A stretch of DNA of 40,604 bases from Massilia sp. GTDB lineage: Bacteria > Pseudomonadota > Gammaproteobacteria > Burkholderiales > Burkholderiaceae_D. Positions 9,522 through 21,857 of the stretch are shown here, in pieces. Under the pieces are notes generated by a model. The model searched no databases. It worked only from the letters and a program-made list of their open reading frames with translations, and was not told the DNA's origin. The stretch is from assembly GCA_028292765.1 (NCBI GenBank), contig JAQGLR010000309.1, forward strand, positions 1 to 40,604, read 5' to 3'. The translations under genes and the position numbers were made by a program. How positions within the stretch are numbered: position 1 is the first letter of the stretch; every line of letters starts with the position of its first letter.

Positions 9522-10544
9522 ATGCATCTTGAACCCCGTGCCCAAACCCTCCTGAAAGCCCTGGTCGAGCGCTATATCGCCGACGGCCAGCCGGTCGGGT
9601 CGCGCGCGCTCTCGAAGATCTCCGGCCTCGACCTGTCCCCGGCCACGATCCGCAACATCATGGCCGACCTCGAGGAAATGGGCTATGTCGCCAGCCCGCA
9701 CACCTCGGCCGGCCGCGTGCCCACGCCGCGCGGCTACCGGCTGTTCGTCGACACCTTGCTGACGGTGCAGCACATCGATGGCCAGCACGGGGTCAGTCCC
9801 GAGCACATGCGCCTGTCCGCCCAGCAACCGCAGAAGCTCATCGCCAACGCGGCGCAGATGTTATCGTCATTGACCCAGTTCGCCGGCGTGGTGCAGAGCC
9901 CGCGCCGCGAGTCGGTGTTCCAGCAGATCGAATTCCTGCGCCTGTCCGAGCGGCGCATCCTGCTCGTCATCGTCGACCCGCGCGGCGACGTGCAGAACCG
10001 CCTGCTGCTGACCGAGGTCGACTACACGCCGAACCAGTTGGTGCAGTCGGCCAATTACCTGAACCAGAACTTCGCCGGCCTGACCTTCGATGAAGTGCGC
10101 CGGCGCCTGGGCAGCGAGTTGCGCCAGCTGCGCGACGACATCGGCGGCCTGATGCAAACGGCGGTGGAGGCCGGCACCGAGGCCATGGCCGAGCAGGGCG
10201 ACGGCATGGTCATTTCCGGCGAACGCAACCTGCTGTCGGTGTCCGACCTGTCGTCCAACATGAGCTCGCTGCGCCAGATGTTCGAGATGTTCGAGCAGAA
10301 AACCGGGCTGATGCAGCTGCTCGACATGTCGAGCAAGGCCGGCGGCGTGCAGATTTTTATCGGCGGCGAATCGAAACTGGTGCCGATGGACGAAATGAGC
10401 GTGGTGACCGCGCCGTATGAGGTGAACGGCAAGATCGTCGGCACCCTCGGCGTCATCGGACCGACGCGCATGGCCTACGAGCGCGTGATCCCGATCGTCG
10501 ATATCACGGCCAAGCTGCTGTCGAATGCGCTGAGCCATTCCTGA
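9522..10544 (+). CDS. hrcA: Heat-inducible transcription repressor HrcA
   Basis: [27 protein letters not shown] winged helix, [35 protein letters not shown]-terminal [18 protein letters not shown]. Confidence 0.97.
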   Translation: MHLEPRAQTLLKALVERYIADGQPVGSRALSKISGLDLSPATIRNIMADLEEMGYVASPHTSAGRVPTPRGYRLFVDTLLTVQHIDGQHGVSPEHMRLSAQQPQKLIANAAQMLSSLTQFAGVVQSPRRESVFQQIEFLRLSERRILLVIVDPRGDVQNRLLLTEVDYTPNQLVQSANYLNQNFAGLTFDEVRRRLGSELRQLRDDIGGLMQTAVEAGTEAMAEQGDGMVISGERNLLSVSDLSSNMSSLRQMFEMFEQKTGLMQLLDMSSKAGGVQIFIGGESKLVPMDEMSVVTAPYEVNGKIVGTLGVIGPTRMAYERVIPIVDITAKLLSNALSHS

Positions 10545-10567
10545 TCGCCCAAGGCCGCGTGGGATAT

Positions 10568-10595
10568 AAAAAATGGCGCCATCGGCGCCATTTTT
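10568..10595. terminator. Bidirectional intrinsic terminator between convergent hrcA and fur
   Basis: aaaaatggcgcc-atc-ggcgccattttt. Confidence 0.85.
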
Positions 10596-10613
10596 CGTTA
10601 AAGCCTGCAGCGA

Positions 10614-11042
10614 TCAATTCCGATGCGGGCAAGCCGGCTTGATGCAATTGCCGTAGATTGCCAGCGCGTGCTCGGCGATCTTGAAGCCGCGCTCGACGGC
10701 GATCTTGTGCTGCCGCGATTCGATTTCCTCGTCGTAGAATTCTTCGACGTGGCCGCAGTCGAGGCAAACCAGGTGGTCGTGGTGCGAACCGGCATTGAGC
10801 TCATAAATGGCCTTGCCGGTTTCGAAGTGGTTGCGGTTGAGCAGGCCGGCCTGCTCGAACTGGGTCAGGACCCGGTAGACGGTCGCCAGGCCGACATCCA
10901 TGTTCTCGGCCAGCAGGATTTTGTAGACGTCTTCCGCCGTCAGGTGCCGCACTTCGCTGTTCTGGAAAATTTCCAGGATCTTCAGGCGCGGCAACGTCGC
11001 CTTCAGGCCGCTAGCCTTCAGGTCGGTCGGATTGTTACTCAT
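10614..11042 (-). CDS. fur: Ferric uptake regulator Fur
   Basis: [61 protein letters not shown]. Confidence 0.96.
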   Translation of the reverse strand: MSNNPTDLKASGLKATLPRLKILEIFQNSEVRHLTAEDVYKILLAENMDVGLATVYRVLTQFEQAGLLNRNHFETGKAIYELNAGSHHDHLVCLDCGHVEEFYDEEIESRQHKIAVERGFKIAEHALAIYGNCIKPACPHRN

Positions 11043-11121
11043 GTTTGTTACTCGTAGATGGGCGGAGTGCTTTATGATATAGCGTTTTGGAAGCTCCCGC
11101 TTAATCGTTTTGAGGTTACTT

Positions 11122-11745
11122 ATGCGCGTCATTGATGCCGTTGTCCGTCGTTCCCATGCCCGCGCCGCGCTCGCTGCGGGCCTCGCATGCACGCTGGTCT
11201 TGTCCGGTTGCGCATCCTGGCGCAACCAGACCAAACCGGCCGCGCCGGTGAACACGTCCCCGCAAGCAATGGAAGCCGATGCGAACAAATCGGCCGCGCT
11301 GGCCAATTCCGGTGCGCAAACGACCCAGGTCACCAAGCTGCAAAAGTTCCTGTGGGTGTTCTCGCCTTACCGTCCGGACATCCAGCAAGGCAACTTCGTA
11401 TCCCAGGAAATGCTGACGCAACTGAAAGTGGGCCAGACCCGCGAGCAGGTGCGCTTCCTGCTGGGCACGCCGCTGCTGACCGACATGTTCCACGCCGACC
11501 GCTGGGACTATCCGTTCTATCTGGCGCGCGGCAACGGCGAGCTGACCACCAGCCGCGTCACCGTCTATTTCAAGGATGACGTGGTCGAGCGTTTCGACGG
11601 CGGCAACCTGCCGACCGAGCGCGAATACATCGCGCGCATCGCCGGCCCGATCAAGACCCCGAAAAAGGCGGCGGCCGCCGAAAATACCAAGCCGGCGGCA
11701 GCGCCGTCGGTCGTGCCGGCCACCACCACCACCCAGACCCCTTAA
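11122..11745 (+). CDS. bamE: Outer membrane protein assembly factor BamE (SmpA/OmlA) lipoprotein
   Basis: Lipobox [58 protein letters not shown]. Confidence 0.94.
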   Translation: MRVIDAVVRRSHARAALAAGLACTLVLSGCASWRNQTKPAAPVNTSPQAMEADANKSAALANSGAQTTQVTKLQKFLWVFSPYRPDIQQGNFVSQEMLTQLKVGQTREQVRFLLGTPLLTDMFHADRWDYPFYLARGNGELTTSRVTVYFKDDVVERFDGGNLPTEREYIARIAGPIKTPKKAAAAENTKPAAAPSVVPATTTTQTP

Positions 11746-11763
11746 AATTTCAACAAGCGTCTC

Positions 11764-12585
11764 ATGAAGCAAATGAAAATCGCGGTTGCCGGCGCCAGCG
11801 GGCGCATGGGCCGCATGCTGGTCGAAGCAATCGCCGCCGCGCCCGATGCGCAACTTTCCGGCGCGCTCGACGTGGCCGGTTCTCCCTCCATCGGCCAGGA
11901 CGCCGGCGCCTTTTCGGGCCAGCCGACCGGCGTCGCCATCGAGTCCGACTTGGCGCGCGCGCTGGCGGGCGCCGACTGCCTGATCGACTTCACGCGTCCG
12001 GAAGGCACGCTCGAGCACCTGGCATACTGCGCCGCCAACGGCATTAAAATCGTCATCGGCACCACCGGTTTCGACGACGCGGGCAAGGCGGCGATCGCCG
12101 CCGCCGCCGAAAAAACGGCCGTCGTGTTCGCACCGAACATGAGCGTGGGCGTGAACGTCACCCTGAAACTGCTGGAAATGGCCGCAAAAAGCTTCGCCGA
12201 AGGCTACGACATCGAAATCATCGAAGCGCACCATCGCCACAAGGTCGATGCGCCGTCGGGCACGGCCTTGAAGATGGGCGAAGTGATCGCCGACGCGCTC
12301 GGGCGCGACCTGAAGGACTGCGCCGTGTATGGCCGCGAAGGCGTCACCGGCGAGCGCGATCCCTCGACCATCGGTTTTGCCACCGTGCGCGGCGGCGACA
12401 TCGTGGGCGACCACACCGTGCTGTTCGCCGGCACCGGCGAGCGCATCGAGATCACCCATAAATCGAGCAGCCGCGTCACCTATGCCCACGGCGCCCTGCG
12501 CGGCGCACGCTTCATCGCGGACCGTGCGAATGGCCTGTACGATATGCAGGACGTGCTGGGACTCAAAACGGGACCAAAAGGCTGA
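11764..12585 (+). CDS. dapB: 4-hydroxy-tetrahydrodipicolinate reductase
   Basis: [52 protein letters not shown]. Confidence 0.97.
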   Translation: MKQMKIAVAGASGRMGRMLVEAIAAAPDAQLSGALDVAGSPSIGQDAGAFSGQPTGVAIESDLARALAGADCLIDFTRPEGTLEHLAYCAANGIKIVIGTTGFDDAGKAAIAAAAEKTAVVFAPNMSVGVNVTLKLLEMAAKSFAEGYDIEIIEAHHRHKVDAPSGTALKMGEVIADALGRDLKDCAVYGREGVTGERDPSTIGFATVRGGDIVGDHTVLFAGTGERIEITHKSSSRVTYAHGALRGARFIADRANGLYDMQDVLGLKTGPKG

Positions 12586-12587
12586 AT

Positions 12588-12914
12588 ATGGCAATTGCAG
12601 AACTGAATGGCGCGGCCATCGTCGACGAAGCCTCGTTTTATGCCGAGAGCCGCCGCGCGTTCGGCTTTCACACGGCCTCCGGCGACACCATCGACACCTG
12701 GGTCGACTGCCTGAGCTACCTGCGCGACGACGAGAACATGACCAAGTTCCGCCTGCAGCCCGACGAGGTGCTGGAAGTCGTCATCACCGACAGCGGCGCC
12801 CTGCGCGGCCGCCTGCCCGACCTGGTCGACGAAATCATCTTCTGCGTCGGCGGCATCAACGAGCGCTACGAAGATTACGGCGAGAAGCCGGCACTGGAAC
12901 TCGTGCTGCGCTAG
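12588..12914 (+). CDS. Barstar-family-like small protein (putative RNase inhibitor fold)
   Basis: AELNGAAIVDEASFYAESRRAFGFHTASGDTIDTWVDCLSYLRDDE... resembles barstar FGFP-YYG-N-DA--DCL pattern; 2 nt after dapB stop. Confidence 0.55.
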   Translation: MAIAELNGAAIVDEASFYAESRRAFGFHTASGDTIDTWVDCLSYLRDDENMTKFRLQPDEVLEVVITDSGALRGRLPDLVDEIIFCVGGINERYEDYGEKPALELVLR

Positions 12915-12920
12915 TGGGTG

Positions 12921-12990
12921 GGGGCCTCGATAAACCTACTGCGCGTCGTAGGTTCGGCCTGCGATGCTCGCTACGGTTTCTCGAGGCCCC
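12921..12990. repeat. 70-bp intergenic palindromic element
   Basis: ggggcctcga(t)aaacc (12921-12936) and ggttt(c)tcgaggcccc (12975-12990): 16-bp arms with one mismatch. Confidence 0.75.
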
Positions 12991-13029
12991 GTGATGTCAT
13001 GAGCTATTCACTAAAAAAGCCAGCGGCCC

Positions 13030-13055
13030 GTAGGGTGGACTCCCGAGTCCACGCG
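13030..13055. repeat. Short hairpin repeat GTAGGGTGGACTC-CC-GAGTCCACGCG
   Basis: gtggactc/gagtccac perfect 8-bp arms (13035-13052); related copy at 29398. Confidence 0.6.
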
Positions 13056-13139
13056 GATCATGCTTACCTATAACAGCACAGCAGCAGCTCCACCAATCCA
13101 TGCAGGCTTAGCGAGGTAACGGCTCCATCCGCCCAAGTC

Positions 13140-13739
13140 ATGACCGCAGACGATCTTCTTTCCATTTCCCGCTATGTGATGCCTGTCTTGCCGCTGCGGC
13201 CAGCAAGCCTGGGTTTCCTGTTCGGGACGCGCCATGGCGTCGAGGAGTTTTGCCGGGAGACGCATGCGCTGTGGCAGCGCGGGATGTTCGAACGGCTGCT
13301 GGTTTCCGGCGGGGCGACAGCAGGGGAGGCCCGGCCGGAGGCACTTGTCATTGCCGAGCGGCTGGTCGCCCTGGGCGTGCCGGCCTCGATCCTGATCCTG
13401 GAACCTGATGCGACGAACACCGGCGAGAACGTCATTTTCGGCCGCCGCAAGCTAGCCGAGGTAATGGATCTGGCGCAGGTCGAGAGCGTGCTGGTGATCG
13501 GCAAGGTCTGCCCGATGCGGCGTTACCTGATGACGCTGGCGCGACACTGGCCCGGCGTCGAGGTGTCGGCCTGCGCAATCAATTATTTTGGCATGCCGGT
13601 TGAGCGCTGGCACGAGCACGACGAATTCCGCGCGCGCGTTCTCAGCGAGTTCCACAAGATTCCGCACTACCTGGAGCAGGGCTTCCTGCGCGAGCTGGAC
13701 GGGCACCCCCGGTATCCGATGCTGGCCGCCGGTTCATGA
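13140..13739 (+). CDS. YdcF/SanA-like DUF218 family protein
   Basis: Rossmann-type DUF218 pattern: LGFLFGTRHG, RLLVSGGATAGEARPEALVIAERLVALGVPASILILEPDATNTGENVIF. Confidence 0.8.
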   Translation: MTADDLLSISRYVMPVLPLRPASLGFLFGTRHGVEEFCRETHALWQRGMFERLLVSGGATAGEARPEALVIAERLVALGVPASILILEPDATNTGENVIFGRRKLAEVMDLAQVESVLVIGKVCPMRRYLMTLARHWPGVEVSACAINYFGMPVERWHEHDEFRARVLSEFHKIPHYLEQGFLRELDGHPRYPMLAAGS

Positions 13740-14419
13740 GACGGCTCGGCAGGACACTACTGCTGCTGGCCTCGCTGCTGCTGGCCTACCTCGCCCTGGC
13801 GGCTTCGTGGGCGGGGGCATCGACCAACCAGCTGCTCGTGCGACAGCCGGCCGTGCAGGGCATGCCGCTGTCGCCGCGCCAGCAGGGCATCCTGCTCAGG
13901 ATCGAAGACCCGACCTTCTTTTCCCATCATGGACTCAGCCTGGCCGATGGCCAGGGCGTCGCCACGATCTCGTCCGCCGTCGCGCGCGAGTTGCTTCTGT
14001 ACGGACCCGGGCTCGAGGGCTTCGAGGGAATGCTGCAGGGCTTCTACCGCGGTGTATTCGAGTGCTGCAAGAAAATCGACTTCGGCCGCGACGCGATGGC
14101 GCTGGTGCTCGACGCCAGGGTGTCGAAAGAGCGCCAGCTGGCGATCTACGTTGCCAGCATCTACATGGGCCGGCATGAGGGGCAGCAGGTGCGCGGCCTG
14201 GAGGCGGCGGCGCTTGCTTACCTGGGCAAGCCGCTGGACCAGGCCGGCGACGACGAGATGGCGCAACTGGTCACCATGATCCGCGCCCCGAACGCACTGC
14301 ATCCGGTACGCAACCGGGCGGCGTATGAGCTGCGCCTGGCGCGGGTGAGGGCGGTGCTGGCGGGACGCTGCCAGCCGGCGGGCTGGTTCGACACGACTTA
14401 CGCGCATTGCGGCCGCTGA
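13736..14419 (+). CDS. Biosynthetic peptidoglycan transglycosylase-like (divergent GT51) membrane protein
   Basis: N-terminal TM, LRIEDPTFFSHHGLSL (EDxxFxxHxG), QGVATISSAVARELLL, SKERQLAIYVASIYMG; start overlaps upstream stop (ATGA). Confidence 0.75.
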   Translation: MRRLGRTLLLLASLLLAYLALAASWAGASTNQLLVRQPAVQGMPLSPRQQGILLRIEDPTFFSHHGLSLADGQGVATISSAVARELLLYGPGLEGFEGMLQGFYRGVFECCKKIDFGRDAMALVLDARVSKERQLAIYVASIYMGRHEGQQVRGLEAAALAYLGKPLDQAGDDEMAQLVTMIRAPNALHPVRNRAAYELRLARVRAVLAGRCQPAGWFDTTYAHCGR

Positions 14420-14484
14420 AGGGGCGCTCGCCTCGTTCGGCGCATCGGTTCCACACCGCCGCGCTTCGCCGCAGTGCAAGATGA

Positions 14485-17175
<2,691 letters not shown>

Positions 17176-17178
17176 CCC

Positions 17179-17706
17179 ATGCGCGCTTCTACTTCCGCAT
17201 TTTTCCCACGTTTTGCGCGCCTGGTTGGCGCGTTGTTGCTCGCAACAACGCTTGCAGCCTGCGGCTTCCAGCTGCGCGGCTCGAACGGCGCCTACGACAT
17301 GCCGTTCTCCAGCATCTACCTGGCCGTCCCGGACACTTCGCCGCTGGGCAATGAACTCAAGCGCAACCTGCGCGCCAGTGACCGGGTCGTCATCACGCCG
17401 ACGCAGGAAGGCGCGCAGGCCCGCTTCGAGGTGCTGTCGGAAACCCGTAACAAGGCCATCCTGTCGCTGAACAACCTGGGCCGCGTGCGCGAGTACTTGC
17501 TGAGCTATACGCTGGTGTTCCAGGTGCGCGATGCAGCCGGCAAGCTGCTGCTCGGCCCGACCGAGATCACGCTGCGCCGCAACCTGGCCTTCAGCGAGGA
17601 AGTCGTGCTGGCGAAGGAAGGCGAAGAAGCGCTGCTGTACCGCGACATGCAGTCCGACCTGGTGCAGCAGATCATGCGCCGCCTGGCGGCCGTGAAGCCC
17701 CAGTAA
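17179..17706 (+). CDS. lptE: LPS-assembly lipoprotein LptE
   Basis: Lipobox LAACGFQLRGSNGAYDMPFSSIYL, immediately between leuS and holA. Confidence 0.92.
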   Translation: MRASTSAFFPRFARLVGALLLATTLAACGFQLRGSNGAYDMPFSSIYLAVPDTSPLGNELKRNLRASDRVVITPTQEGAQARFEVLSETRNKAILSLNNLGRVREYLLSYTLVFQVRDAAGKLLLGPTEITLRRNLAFSEEVVLAKEGEEALLYRDMQSDLVQQIMRRLAAVKPQ

Positions 17707-17740
17707 GCGCAACAGGAATCATCGATGCCAAGATTTACCC

Positions 17741-18754
17741 ATGCAACTGCGGCCTGAGGCGCTCGAGCCCCATCTGGCAAAGGGGCTCGCGCCGCTGTAC
17801 GTCATCACCAGCGACGAGCACCTGCTGGCGCTGGAGGCGGCCGATAAAATCCGCCGCGCCGCGCGCGCGGCCGGCCACACCGAACGCGACGTATTGAGCG
17901 TCGAGCGCACCTTCAAATGGGGCGAACTGCTGGCGGCGAACCAGGCGCTGTCGCTGTTCGGCGACAAGAAGCTGATCGAACTGCGCATCCCCGGCGGCAA
18001 GCCGGGCAAGGACGGCGGCGCCGCCCTGCAGGCCTACGCCAGGGACCTCAGCCCCGACAACATCACCATCATCACGCTGCCCAGGCTCGACTGGCAAACG
18101 GCGAAAGCCGCGTGGGTGGCCAGCCTGCAGCAGGCCGCCGTGTATATCGAGATCCCCAGCATCGAGCGCGCGCAGCTGCCGGGCTGGATCGGCCAGCGCC
18201 TGGCCGCGCAAGGGCAAAGCGCGGACCGCACGGCGCTCGACTTCATCGCCGACCGGGTGGAAGGCAATCTGCTGGCGGCGCACCAGGAGATCCAGAAGCT
18301 GGGCCTGTTGCACGAGCCGGGCAAGCTGACGTACGAGCAGGTGCAGGACGCGGTGCTGAACGTGGCGCGCTACGACGTGTTCAAGCTGTCGGAAGCGATG
18401 CTGGCCGGCGACCCGTCGCGCCTGGCGCGCATGCTGGAGGGCTTGAAGGGCGAGGGCGAGGCGCTGCCGCTGGTGCTGTGGGCCGTCTCCGAAGAAATCC
18501 GCACGCTGTTAAAATTGAAAGCCGGGATGGCGCAGGGGCGGCCGCTCGGGGCGCTCATGAAGGAATACCGGATCTGGGGACCGCGCGAGCGGATGATGGA
18601 GCCGGCGCTGCGCCGGGTGTCGCTCGCCACCCTGGAAAGCGCGCTGCAGCAGGCGGCGCAGGTGGACAAGATGGTGAAGGGCTTGCGCGCGAAGCAGTTT
18701 GCCGGGGATGCGTGGGACGCGATGTTGCAGCTGGCGTTGAGGGTGGCCGGGTAA
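17741..18754 (+). CDS. holA: DNA polymerase III subunit delta
   Basis: [38 protein letters not shown], HolA-type [54 protein letters not shown]. Confidence 0.95.
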   Translation: MQLRPEALEPHLAKGLAPLYVITSDEHLLALEAADKIRRAARAAGHTERDVLSVERTFKWGELLAANQALSLFGDKKLIELRIPGGKPGKDGGAALQAYARDLSPDNITIITLPRLDWQTAKAAWVASLQQAAVYIEIPSIERAQLPGWIGQRLAAQGQSADRTALDFIADRVEGNLLAAHQEIQKLGLLHEPGKLTYEQVQDAVLNVARYDVFKLSEAMLAGDPSRLARMLEGLKGEGEALPLVLWAVSEEIRTLLKLKAGMAQGRPLGALMKEYRIWGPRERMMEPALRRVSLATLESALQQAAQVDKMVKGLRAKQFAGDAWDAMLQLALRVAG

Positions 18755-18769
18755 CGAAGGTTCGCACGT

Positions 18770-18811
18770 CGAACACGCATTCACGAACACGCATTCACGA
18801 ACAAGCATTCA
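18770..18811. repeat. Tandem repeat, 3 x 14 bp (cgaacacgcattca)
   Basis: 18770-18783, 18784-18797 identical; 18798-18811 differs by one base (cgaacaagcattca). Confidence 0.9.
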
Positions 18812-18845
18812 CCCCGGTCGTTCAACGATAACTGGAACCGACACG

Positions 18846-20111
18846 ATGGACATTACCGACTACATGCACACCCTGGGCCGCAACGCCCGCGCGGCGTCGC
18901 GCGCGATGGCGCGGGCCGATGGCGCCACGCGCAACCGCGCGCTGCTCCTGATCGCCGACGCCATCGAGCGTGACGGCGCCGACCTCTCTGCCGCCAACGA
19001 ACGCGACCTCGACGCCGCCCGCACGGCCGGCCTGGCCCCGGCGCTGCTCGACCGCCTGGCGCTGTCCCCAAGCGCGATCGTCACCATGGTCGACGGCCTG
19101 CGCCAGATCGCCGCGCTGCCCGACCCGATCGGCGAAATCTCGAACATGAAATCCCGGCCGAGCGGCATCCAGGTCGGCCAGATGCGCGTGCCGCTGGGCG
19201 TGATCGGCATCATCTATGAGGCGCGCCCGAACGTGACGGTGGACGCGGCGGGCCTGTGCATCAAGAGCGGCAACGCGGCGATCCTGCGCGGCGGCTCCGA
19301 AGCCATCCACTGCAACCGGGCGCTGGCGAAACTGGTCACCGAAGGCTTGAGGGAGGCCGGCCTGCCGGTCGACGCGGTGCAGGTCGTGGACACGGTCGAC
19401 CGCGCCGCCGTCGGCACGCTCATCACGATGCCGCAATACGTGGACGTGATCGTGCCGCGCGGGGGAAAAGGCCTGATCGCGCGCCTGATCGAGGAAGCGA
19501 CGGTCCCGATGATCAAGCACCTGGACGGCATCTGCCACGTCTACATCGACGACAAGGCCGACCTCGCAAAGGCGCTGCCGATTGCCTTCAACGCCAAATG
19601 CCACCGTTACGGCACCTGCAACACGATGGAAACGCTGCTGGTGGCGCGCGCGGTCGCCCCGGCCGTGCTGCCGCAACTGGCCGCGCTCTATCAAGCCGAA
19701 CAGGTCGAGCTGCGCGCCGACGAGGAGGCGCAGGCGATCCTGGCCGGCTACCCGCACCTGGCGGCAGCCGTCGAGGAAGACTGGAGCACCGAATACCTGG
19801 CGCCCATCCTGGCGGTGAAGGTAGTGGCGGGCATCGAGGAAGCGATGGACCACATCGACCGCTATTCGTCGAAGCACACGGAAGCGATCGTCACCGAAGA
19901 CTACAGCGCGGCCTTGCGTTTCCTGCGCGAGGTGGATTCGGCCTCGGTGATGGTGAACGCCTCGACGCGTTTTGCCGATGGCTTCGAGTATGGCCTGGGC
20001 GCCGAGATCGGCATCTCGAACGACAAGCTGCACGCGCGCGGGCCGGTCGGGCTGGAAGGGCTCACTTCACTCAAGTACGTCGTGTTCGGTCACGGCGAGG
20101 TACGCAACTAA
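18846..20111 (+). CDS. proA: Glutamate-5-semialdehyde dehydrogenase (gamma-glutamyl phosphate reductase)
   Basis: [85 protein letters not shown]. Confidence 0.97.
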   Translation: MDITDYMHTLGRNARAASRAMARADGATRNRALLLIADAIERDGADLSAANERDLDAARTAGLAPALLDRLALSPSAIVTMVDGLRQIAALPDPIGEISNMKSRPSGIQVGQMRVPLGVIGIIYEARPNVTVDAAGLCIKSGNAAILRGGSEAIHCNRALAKLVTEGLREAGLPVDAVQVVDTVDRAAVGTLITMPQYVDVIVPRGGKGLIARLIEEATVPMIKHLDGICHVYIDDKADLAKALPIAFNAKCHRYGTCNTMETLLVARAVAPAVLPQLAALYQAEQVELRADEEAQAILAGYPHLAAAVEEDWSTEYLAPILAVKVVAGIEEAMDHIDRYSSKHTEAIVTEDYSAALRFLREVDSASVMVNASTRFADGFEYGLGAEIGISNDKLHARGPVGLEGLTSLKYVVFGHGEVRN

Positions 20112-20149
20112 GCGCAGCTGAACACCAATAAAAACCCACAAGGAACCGC

Positions 20150-20563
20150 ATGTACCTCTGGATCAAAGCCTTCCACATCATCTTCATCGCCTCCTGGTTC
20201 GCCGGCCTGTTCTACCTGCCGCGCATCTACGTCAACCTGGCGCAGGAGACCGAGGGCGCTGCCACCGCGCGCCTGCTCGGCATGGCGCGGCGGCTGTACC
20301 GGTTCACGACGATCCTGGCGCTGCCGGCGGTGCTGCTGGGCCTCTGGCTATGGCTGGGCTTCGACATCAAGGGCGGCTGGCTGCATGCGAAGCTGGCGCT
20401 GGTGGTGCTGGCGATCGGCTACCATCATGCCTGTGGCTCGCTCCTCAAAAAATTCGAGCGCGGCGCGAACGTGCGCAGCCACACGTGGTATCGCTGGTTC
20501 AACGAAGTGCCGGTGGTGTTGCTGGCCTTGATCGTGATCCTGGTGGTGGTGAAGCCGTTCTGA
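20150..20563 (+). CDS. hemJ: HemJ/CopD-like membrane protein (putative protoporphyrinogen oxidase HemJ)
   Basis: MYLWIKAFHIIFIASWFAGLFYLPRIYV, KLALVVLAIGYHHACG, RWFNEVPVVLLALIVILVVVKPF. Confidence 0.85.
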   Translation: MYLWIKAFHIIFIASWFAGLFYLPRIYVNLAQETEGAATARLLGMARRLYRFTTILALPAVLLGLWLWLGFDIKGGWLHAKLALVVLAIGYHHACGSLLKKFERGANVRSHTWYRWFNEVPVVLLALIVILVVVKPF

Positions 20564-20634
20564 ATTCCCATGGCCGCAAGCGGAGGCGCTTGTGGCCACC
20601 ATCTTTTTTTTACTAACGGACAAAGGGTACTCCC

Positions 20635-21852
20635 ATGACCTCCTATTTTTGCCCATGCCCGCGCGGCATGGAAGCGGCGCTTGCCGAAGAAATCGCCGAG
20701 ATCGCAGAGCAGCACAGCAGCACGCTGAAGGTCCACAACCAGGTGCCGGGCGGCGTGCACTGCTCGGGCACGCTCGTCGATTCCTACCGCATCAACCTGC
20801 ACTCGCGCATTGCCTCGCGCGTGCTGATGCGGATGGGCCAGCGCAGCTACTCGACCGAAAACGACATCTACGACCTCGTGCTCGAGCAGCCGTGGGAAGA
20901 CTGGTTCGGCGTCGACCACACGATCCGCGTCGACGTCACCGCCGTCAAGTCGCCTTTGCGCAGCCTCGAATTCACGACGCTCAAGATCAAGGACGCGATC
21001 TGCGACCGCTTCCGCGACCAGTTCAACAAGCGCCCCTCGGTCGACACCCGCGAGCCGGACATGCGCATCGTCGGTTTCCTCGACCAGCGCAACTTCATCA
21101 TCTACCTCGACACCTCGGGCGAAGCGCTGTTCAAGCGCGGCTGGCGCGAGGAGACGGGCGACGCGCCGCTGCGCGAGAACCTGGCGGCCGGCATGCTGCG
21201 CGTGGCGGGCTGGAAGCCGGGCACGCCGCTGTTCGACCCGATGTGCGGTTCGGGCACGATCCTGATCGAGGCCGCGCAAATCGTGCAGGGCATCCCGGCC
21301 GGCGCGCGGCGCCGCTTCGCCTTTGAAAAATTCGCCGATTTCGACCGCGAAGCCTGGCAGGAGATGAAGGCCGCGATCAAGGCAAACCCGCTGCCGCCAG
21401 AGCCCACCATTTTCGGTTCCGACATCTCGGGCGACATGGTCGAGATGACGCGCCATAACCTGAAAATCGCCGGCATCCTGTTCGAGGTGCCGCTCAAGCA
21501 GATCGAGGCGCAGCACGTCAGCCCGCCGGTCGACGGACCGGGCATCCTGCTGACCAACCCGCCGTACGGCGAACGGATCGGCGTGCGCGGCGATAGGGCG
21601 ATGGCGCCGGACGACATGGCGGTGTCGTTCTATTCGGCGCTGGGCACCACGCTCAAGCAGCGTTTCGCCGGCTGGACCGTGTTCCTGTTCACGGCCGACC
21701 TGTCGCTGCCCAAGCTGCTGCGCCTGAAGGAAGCGCGCAAGACGCCGTTCTTCAACGGCGCGCTCGAATGCCGCCTGTTCCGCTTCGACATGGTGGCCGG
21801 CTACAACCGCCGCGAGGAAGCCAAGCCGAAGCCGGGCTTGCCGCAGGACTAA
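20635..21852 (+). CDS. THUMP-domain class I SAM-dependent RNA methyltransferase (RlmL N-terminal/YcbY-like)
   Basis: YFCPCPRGMEAALAEEI, THUMP region, LFDPMCGSGTILIEAA, TNPPYGERIG. Confidence 0.9.
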   Translation: MTSYFCPCPRGMEAALAEEIAEIAEQHSSTLKVHNQVPGGVHCSGTLVDSYRINLHSRIASRVLMRMGQRSYSTENDIYDLVLEQPWEDWFGVDHTIRVDVTAVKSPLRSLEFTTLKIKDAICDRFRDQFNKRPSVDTREPDMRIVGFLDQRNFIIYLDTSGEALFKRGWREETGDAPLRENLAAGMLRVAGWKPGTPLFDPMCGSGTILIEAAQIVQGIPAGARRRFAFEKFADFDREAWQEMKAAIKANPLPPEPTIFGSDISGDMVEMTRHNLKIAGILFEVPLKQIEAQHVSPPVDGPGILLTNPPYGERIGVRGDRAMAPDDMAVSFYSALGTTLKQRFAGWTVFLFTADLSLPKLLRLKEARKTPFFNGALECRLFRFDMVAGYNRREEAKPKPGLPQD

Positions 21853-21857
21853 GCGTA

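Noticed and set aside
18770-18811. Possible CRISPR array
   Set aside because: Units are directly abutting 14-mers with no spacers; simple tandem repeat only. No CRISPR-like array seen elsewhere.
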